A stretch of DNA of 64,000 nucleotides, from the NCBI GenBank assembly GCA_017305665.1, contig JAFKKH010000020.1, positions 1-64,000 on the forward strand, in the 5' to 3' direction. A program made the translations under genes and the position numbers. The DNA comes from Hyphomicrobiales bacterium. Lineage in GTDB: Bacteria > Pseudomonadota > Alphaproteobacteria > Rhizobiales > Xanthobacteraceae. Under the pieces are notes generated by a model. The model worked only from the letters and a program-made list of their open reading frames with translations, was not told the origin of the DNA and did not search any database. This document shows, piece after piece, positions 59,103 to 64,000 of the stretch. The stretch's first letter is position 1, and each line of letters starts with the position of its first letter.

Positions 59103-59972
59103 ATGGATCTCTTTGCACAGCTCTTCGTCAACGGCCTGATCAACGGCAGCCACTATGCGCTGCTCGGCGTCGGCTTCGGCCTGATCTTCGCCACGACCCG
59201 CATTGTGCATTTCGCTTACGGACCGATCTTTACCGCTGCTGCCTATGCGGCGTGGTTCGCCGCCAACGTGTTGGGCCTGCCGATTCCCGTCGCCATGGTC
59301 TTCGCTGCAGCGGTCGCCGCCGTCCTCGGCGTCATCACCTATCAGTATCTCTATCTGCCTTTCGAGCGGGGCCAGAGTTCGTCGCACGTCACTCTCATCG
59401 CCTCGCTCGGCCTGTTCATCGTGCTGGAAAACCTGATTGCGATCATCTTCGGAACCGGCGGGCGCGTGATCGATGGTTACCAGTACGGCATCTTTCTGGT
59501 CGGCCCGATCTATTTCAGTTCGGTCCAACTCGGCCAGGTGATCGCCATGGTCGTGCTGACCGCTCTGCTCGGCGTGTATCTCGCCCGCACCCGCCACGGC
59601 AAAGCCATTCTAGCCACAACCGACAATCCGGAAATGGCGCGCATCATCGGTATCGACACCGTGAAAGTGTCGCGACTGGTGTTCGCCATCGGTTCGGCAC
59701 TGTCGGCCATTCCGGCAACACTCATCCTGCTCAAGGACGGCGCAACCCCGAGCATGGGCTTCTTCGCTGTCTTCATCGCCTTCGTCGCCGTCATCGTCGG
59801 CGGCGTTGGCTCGCTGCGCGGCGCGGTCGCAGGCGGTCTGGCACTGGGCATGGTGGAAAGCCTCGGCCTATGGAAAATCCCGACCGAATGGCAAAGCTCC
59901 ATCGCCTTTATCGTCCTGTTCCTTGTGGTGCTGCTAAGACCGCAGGGCTTGTTTGGCCGGACGGTGAGCTGA
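59103..59972 (+). CDS. LivH-type ABC permease (second system)
   Basis: 289 residues with eight hydrophobic segments: MDLFAQLFVNGLINGSHYALLGVGFGLIF, and the coupling loop ILATTDNPEMARIIGIDTV. ATG 59103 is chosen over the in-frame alternative at 59091. It is separated by 134 bases, including the hairpin, from its binding protein and is one base from the fused gene downstream. Confidence 0.92.
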   Translation: MDLFAQLFVNGLINGSHYALLGVGFGLIFATTRIVHFAYGPIFTAAAYAAWFAANVLGLPIPVAMVFAAAVAAVLGVITYQYLYLPFERGQSSSHVTLIASLGLFIVLENLIAIIFGTGGRVIDGYQYGIFLVGPIYFSSVQLGQVIAMVVLTALLGVYLARTRHGKAILATTDNPEMARIIGIDTVKVSRLVFAIGSALSAIPATLILLKDGATPSMGFFAVFIAFVAVIVGGVGSLRGAVAGGLALGMVESLGLWKIPTEWQSSIAFIVLFLVVLLRPQGLFGRTVS

Positions 59973-59973
59973 C

Positions 59974-61662
59974 ATGGAATATATCCTCCACATCCTGGTG
60001 ATGGTCTGCATCTACGGCATCCTCGCCGTTTCCTTCAATCTGCTGATCGGCTTCGCCGGCCTGTTCGCCATGGCGCAGGCCGCCTTCTATGCTTTCGGCG
60101 CCTATGCCACCGCCATCCTCACCCTGAAACTCGGCCTGCCCTTTCCCGTCGATCTGCTGCTCGGCGTGCTGATAACAGCCTTCATCGGCGCCCTGGTCGC
60201 GATCCCGGCGATCCGCATATCCGGCACCTATCTGGTGGTGGTGACCTTGGCGCTGCAGGTGATCGTCATCGCCATCGCCACCAACTGGAAGGATCTCACC
60301 GGCGGCACCGACGGGCTGCGCGGCATACCAAGCCTGAATATCTTCGGTTATGCGCTCGACAACCCCGGGCGGTTTCTTCCTGCCGCGATCGTTGCGCTCG
60401 GCATCTGTTTCTGGGTCGCATGGCGACTTGCCAATTCGCCGTTCGGCCGTGCGCTCCGCGCCATGCGGGAGAACGAATCCGCCGCTGAAGCGGTCGGCAA
60501 GAACCTGCTTTACATGAAGGTTGCGGTCTTCGCCTTTTCGGCCGGGCTCGCCGCTGTCGCAGGCTCCCTGTTCGCCCGCTATCTGAACTATGTCGGCGCC
60601 GAAAGCTTCGGCATCGACGAGACCATCTACATGCTGGCGATGGTAATCCTGGGCGGCACCGGCAACCTGTGGGGCTCGCTGGTGGGCGCCGCAGTGCTGG
60701 TGATCCTGCCCGAGTTGCTGAAGTTCGTCACCCTGCCGACCGAAATCGCCGACAAATCGCATCTCATCATCTATGGCCTGCTGCTGATTGTGATCCTGCG
60801 GCTGCGGCCGGAGGGGCTGCTCGCCGAGCGCAGTACCATGCGCCATCTTCCCCATGTCGACGACACGAATCGTCATGGCGCGGAGATGACGGCGCCACTG
60901 CCAAAGGACGAGGTCACGCTTTCGGGTAACGACCTGCACAAGCGTTTCGGCGGCATCGTCGCCGTGGCCGGCTTCAATATCGTTCTGAAGAGCGGCTCGA
61001 TCACCGGCTTGATCGGGCCGAACGGCGCCGGAAAGACCACGGCCTTCAACCTGCTGACAGGTTTTCTGTCGCTGGACAGCGGCACCATCACCTTTCGCGG
61101 CCGCAACATCACCGGACTGAAGCCGCACAATATCGTGCGCGCAGGCGTCGCTCGCTCATTTCAGGATTTGCGGCTTTTCACCAAGATGACAGCGCTCGAA
61201 AACGTCATGGTCGCGCTCCCCAATCAGGCTGGCGACCGGGTGTTCGACGTGTTCTTCCGGCCGATGAAAATCCACCGCGAAGAACAGGACAATCTGGTTC
61301 GCGCCCGTGCCGTGCTGGACTTCGTCGGCCTCACTCATAAGGCCTATGAGACGGCGGAGAACCTCTCCTATGCCGAGGAGAAACTTCTGGTGGTCGGCCG
61401 GCTGCTCGCCACCGGCGCTGAGGTCTTCCTGTTCGACGAACCTTTGTCCGGCCTTGACCGCACTACCTTGGCGGAAATTTTCCCGATCGTGCGCAAGCTG
61501 GCCGACAGCGGCAAGACAATCTGCATCATCGAGCATAATCTCGACGTCATCAAGGAGTTGTGCGACGTGGTCTACTTCCTCGACGAGGGCCATGCCATGG
61601 CTATCGGCACTCCGGATCAACTGATGAACGATCCGGCGCTGGCAACGCGGTATTTCAAATGA
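59974..61662 (+). CDS. LivM-LivG fusion: ABC permease and ATPase in one chain (second system)
   Basis: 562 residues. Residues 1-290 are a LivM-type permease (FNLLIGFAGLFAMAQAAFYAFG, coupling loop RALRAMRENESAAEAVG); residues about 310-562 are a LivG-type ATPase with Walker A IGPNGAGKTTAF, signature-region YAEEKLLVVGRLLATGAEVFLFDEPLSGLD and switch His IEHNLD. A short linker (MRHLPHVDDTNRHG) joins them. The frame is intact, so this is a true fusion and not a missed stop. It overlaps the LivF gene in an ATGA junction. Confidence 0.92.
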   Translation: MEYILHILVMVCIYGILAVSFNLLIGFAGLFAMAQAAFYAFGAYATAILTLKLGLPFPVDLLLGVLITAFIGALVAIPAIRISGTYLVVVTLALQVIVIAIATNWKDLTGGTDGLRGIPSLNIFGYALDNPGRFLPAAIVALGICFWVAWRLANSPFGRALRAMRENESAAEAVGKNLLYMKVAVFAFSAGLAAVAGSLFARYLNYVGAESFGIDETIYMLAMVILGGTGNLWGSLVGAAVLVILPELLKFVTLPTEIADKSHLIIYGLLLIVILRLRPEGLLAERSTMRHLPHVDDTNRHGAEMTAPLPKDEVTLSGNDLHKRFGGIVAVAGFNIVLKSGSITGLIGPNGAGKTTAFNLLTGFLSLDSGTITFRGRNITGLKPHNIVRAGVARSFQDLRLFTKMTALENVMVALPNQAGDRVFDVFFRPMKIHREEQDNLVRARAVLDFVGLTHKAYETAENLSYAEEKLLVVGRLLATGAEVFLFDEPLSGLDRTTLAEIFPIVRKLADSGKTICIIEHNLDVIKELCDVVYFLDEGHAMAIGTPDQLMNDPALATRYFK

Positions 61663-62369
61663 GCGCCGCCATTCTGGAAACCCGCGGCCTCGCTGCCGGC
61701 TACGGCAAGAAGCAGATCGTTCACGACGTTGATCTGACGCTGGATCGCGGCGAGATCCTGTTGGTGCTGGGCCACAACGGCGCCGGCAAGACCACGCTCA
61801 TGCGCGCCATCTTCGGCCTGCTGAAGCCGACCGCGGGCGAAGTGACTTATGACGGCAAGCCGATCGCCGGCCGCGCCCCTGGCGACAACGTGGCCGAAGG
61901 CATCGCCTTCGTGCCGCAAGGCCATGGCATCTTCCGGACCTTAAGCGTACGCGACAATCTGGAACTGGGCGGCTTCATCATGGCCGACAAGACCAGATTG
62001 CCGGAACGCATGCAGACTATCTTCAAGCTGTTTCCGATCCTGGACGAGCGCCAGCAGCAGATCGGCGGCACGCTCTCGGGCGGACAGCAACAGATGCTGG
62101 CCATCGGCATGGCGCTGATGCACGAGCCGCGCGTGGTTATTCTGGACGAGCCATCCATCGGCCTGGCGCCCAACCTGGTCGACAGGGTGATGCAGAGCAT
62201 TGCCGAGATCAACAGGAGCTTCGGCACCTCCATTCTGATGGTGGAGCAGAACGTGCGCTACAGCCTGCCGATTGCCAGCCGGGTTGCCGTCCTGAAGGCT
62301 GGCCGCAAAATCTATGATGGGCCGCCGGCGCATTTGCAGGATGACGTCGAGCTGATGAAGCTGTTTTGA
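61659..62369 (+). CDS. LivF-type ABC ATP-binding protein (second system)
   Basis: 236 residues. Walker A LGHNGAGKTTLM, signature LSGGQQQMLAIGMAL, Walker B VVILDEPSIGLAP and the switch VEQNVR. The start overlaps the stop of the fused gene by four bases. Last gene of the second transporter operon. Confidence 0.93.
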   Translation: MSAAILETRGLAAGYGKKQIVHDVDLTLDRGEILLVLGHNGAGKTTLMRAIFGLLKPTAGEVTYDGKPIAGRAPGDNVAEGIAFVPQGHGIFRTLSVRDNLELGGFIMADKTRLPERMQTIFKLFPILDERQQQIGGTLSGGQQQMLAIGMALMHEPRVVILDEPSIGLAPNLVDRVMQSIAEINRSFGTSILMVEQNVRYSLPIASRVAVLKAGRKIYDGPPAHLQDDVELMKLF

Positions 62370-62412
62370 GATCTGTGCGCTCGCGGAAATCCGGCGGTCT
62401 CGCACGCGCCGC

Positions 62413-63438
62413 TCAACCTATGGATACGCCCGCTTTGGCCCGCCTGATCCCAAGGGCCAGAATGCGATGCAATAAATCTGTGTAGTCGAGACCGTCATGC
62501 CGAGCCGCCGTCGCGAACTCCTGGCTCTTCGCGATCTCGGGATTCGGATTTGCCTCGATGAAATACGGCGTTCCGTCGGATGAAAGACGAAAGTCGATGC
62601 GCGCATATCCATCGAGCCCGAGCGTCCTGTAAATGCGCTTCGCCGTGCGCTGGATGCGAGCGGAGACGTCCGGCGCCAGACCCTTGGCTGGTCCGTCGAC
62701 GATACCGACGCGCTCCTGATAACTGGTGTCGTGCTTGACCTTCTCGGTGGCGATGTGGTCGCCGCCCATGGTGCCGAACTTCAATTCCCAGACCGGCAGG
62801 GCCTTCAGCCGATTGTTGCCGAGCACGCCGACATATAGTTCGCGTCCCTCGATGAACTGCTCCGCGATGGCGGCGGTTTCGATCCGCTCATGGATGAAGG
62901 CGACGCGTTCAGCGAGCTTCTCGTCGGTGTCGACCACAGACGCCTGCGAGATACCATGCGATCCATCCTCGTTCAGGCTCTTGACGATCAGCGGCAGCGC
63001 GAGGCGTGTCGGCCGTTTGACCTTGTGACGCATGGGGAACACGGCGAAAGCCGGGACCGCGATCCGACGATGATGGACCAGCATCTTCGACAGATCCTTG
63101 CCGCGCGCCAGCACCAGACCGCGTGGATTGCAGCCCGTATAGGGCACTTTCATCAATTCGAGGAAGCTTGCGATATGCTGGTCATACGCGGTCTGATAAT
63201 GAAACTCCTCCAGCAGCGTGAACACCACATGCGGCTTGAAGTTTTCGATCTCGTCGCGCACCGGCTTGATTTCCTCCTGTACGCCGAGCGGGTGCACGTC
63301 ATGACCCGCCGCGCGCAAGGTGCTGACGACATCGTATTCCGTTTTCCATTTGTTGATTTCCTGCGCGCTGTATCCATCGCTCGAATCCGGCGGCACGAAG
63401 TCCGGATGCATGAGTACGAGGATTCGCAGGCGTCTCAT
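62413..63438 (-). CDS. ATP-grasp ligase, D-Ala-D-Ala ligase-like
   Basis: 341 residues. A pre-ATP-grasp N-domain (ILVLMHPDFVPPDSSDG) is followed by an ATP-grasp domain with PLIVKSLNEDGSHG (ATP-binding Lys loop), IEGRELYVGVLG, and the Mg-binding YFIEANPNPEIAKSQ. It links a carboxylate to an amine or other nucleophile. The substrate is not known; the length and N-domain differ from standard Ddl. ATG 63438 is chosen because it overlaps the upstream stop (ATGA); ATG 63450 adds four residues. It is coupled to the metallopeptidase gene. Confidence 0.85.
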   Translation of the reverse strand: MRRLRILVLMHPDFVPPDSSDGYSAQEINKWKTEYDVVSTLRAAGHDVHPLGVQEEIKPVRDEIENFKPHVVFTLLEEFHYQTAYDQHIASFLELMKVPYTGCNPRGLVLARGKDLSKMLVHHRRIAVPAFAVFPMRHKVKRPTRLALPLIVKSLNEDGSHGISQASVVDTDEKLAERVAFIHERIETAAIAEQFIEGRELYVGVLGNNRLKALPVWELKFGTMGGDHIATEKVKHDTSYQERVGIVDGPAKGLAPDVSARIQRTAKRIYRTLGLDGYARIDFRLSSDGTPYFIEANPNPEIAKSQEFATAARHDGLDYTDLLHRILALGIRRAKAGVSIG

Positions 63439-64000
63439 AGTGCAATCCATTTGCGGCGTGATGGGCCGAACAGCGCGTGCATAGTCTTGGCGGTCAGCAG
63501 TACGGTGAAGTCCGTTACGAGTTTCCGTTCGGAGCCGACGGCACGCAGATCGAGCTCGCGGCAGCGAGAGATCATGTCGTCCAGCACGGCGTCGAGCGTG
63601 AGCTGATTTTCACCGGTCCACCGCGCAACCAACTCCCGGATATGGGCGCGGTGCCGCCGGATGAAGCTTGAGGCCGGTTGCGAGCGGTGATGTCGGGGGT
63701 CCACGGAAAACAGCCGCGAGAGGTCACGGTCGTACGTTTTGGGCGGGGTGAAGGCGTAGAACGCCTGTTTTTTTCGATAATGCTCGGCAAGCGTCTGGTT
63801 GAGTTCGTTCAGGGGATCGACACGCTCCCGCGTCGTGAGCAGCGGCTTCTTCCCCGCGATTTCGCCCATCAGTTCGTCAACGTATTCGAGCTTCTGCAAC
63901 GCCGGCCAGCCGGCATAGCGGGTCCGCCAGTTTGAACGCGGCCGCAGCCACACCGCAAAGGTTTCGGCGAAGTCCTCGTCCGGATGGCTCTGCGCGTACC
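63435..64000 (-). CDS. Putative zinc metallopeptidase, N-terminal part outside window
   Basis: The frame is open from the window's right edge, so the N-terminus is missing; 187 residues are present. The visible part begins YAQSHPDEDFAETFAVWL, which in the zinc-metallopeptidase family carries the third, glutamate metal ligand (the HExxH motif would be upstream of the edge). The rest has AGWPALQKLEYVDELM, typical of the same family, and a helical C-terminal tail. It overlaps the ATP-grasp start in an ATGA junction, so the two are made together. Confidence 0.72.
   Translation of the reverse strand, partial: YAQSHPDEDFAETFAVWLRPRSNWRTRYAGWPALQKLEYVDELMGEIAGKKPLLTTRERVDPLNELNQTLAEHYRKKQAFYAFTPPKTYDRDLSRLFSVDPRHHRSQPASSFIRRHRAHIRELVARWTGENQLTLDAVLDDMISRCRELDLRAVGSERKLVTDFTVLLTAKTMHALFGPSRRKWIAL

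Noticed and set aside
59908-61128. 406-codon open frame opposite the LivM-LivG fusion
   Set aside because: Antisense of a clear fusion gene with intact motifs in both halves.
1-64000. CRISPR array, integron or transposon
   Set aside because: No regular spaced direct repeats, transposase motifs or terminal inverted repeats were found on reading either strand.

Overview
The window is one contiguous piece of a GC-rich alphaproteobacterial chromosome. Gene content and protein style point to the Nitrobacteraceae (Bradyrhizobium / Rhodopseudomonas / Afipia group). Supporting features are a SAM-II riboswitch before metZ, a class I lysyl-tRNA synthetase, a two-domain dCTP deaminase, the DUF6460 and TIGR02186 families, Omp25/31-type porins and many Liv-type ABC transporters. 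Species cannot be fixed by reading. No rRNA, phage, insertion sequence or CRISPR array was seen, and no gap over 300 bases lacks a gene or a named RNA element; the longest gaps (about 200-270 bases) are promoter or leader regions.

Left part (1-24 kb): a partial Sel1-repeat envelope protein; a TSUP exporter with its TIGR02186 partner; an MBL hydrolase and EamA transporter divergent from a LysR regulator; and a DNA-repair module in two halves. The repair halves are the Lhr-type helicase and PdeM phosphoesterase at 6.5-9.9 kb on the minus strand, and the MBL exonuclease and ATP-dependent ligase at 14.0-16.7 kb on the plus strand. Between and after them are an orphan Liv-type binding protein, a double-barrel outer-membrane protein, a TPR methyltransferase, DUF6460, an RNase Z-like hydrolase, a MATE pump, pyrD with DUF952, a LexA-like S24 regulator, class I LysRS and a family-3 binding protein.

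Middle part (24-45 kb): an MshEN-GT2 glycosyltransferase; SCO1/SenC with a tiny membrane protein; a FAD dehydrogenase with RidA; an ECF sigma factor followed by a DUF4142 protein and a cupredoxin, where the sigma gene and its downstream target share a near-identical promoter; an Old Yellow Enzyme; tRNA-Gly(CCC); a fluoride riboswitch controlling a previously uncalled 57-residue membrane protein and crcB; an alkyltransferase and AraC regulator followed by small enzymes; dcd; SAM-II plus metZ; and an OpgC acyltransferase operon with two unequal SGNH proteins.

Right part (45-64 kb): a catabolic island. A GntR regulator and an ACMSD-type amidohydrolase face a long operon: binding protein, LivH, LivM, LivG, LivF, an alpha/beta-hydrolase whose nucleophile serine is glycine, and a three-subunit molybdenum hydroxylase. 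A PRISE-type reductase and a second Liv transporter with a LivM-LivG fusion follow. Together they look like uptake and breakdown of an unidentified cyclic or aromatic acid. The window ends in an ATP-grasp ligase coupled to a zinc metallopeptidase cut by the edge.
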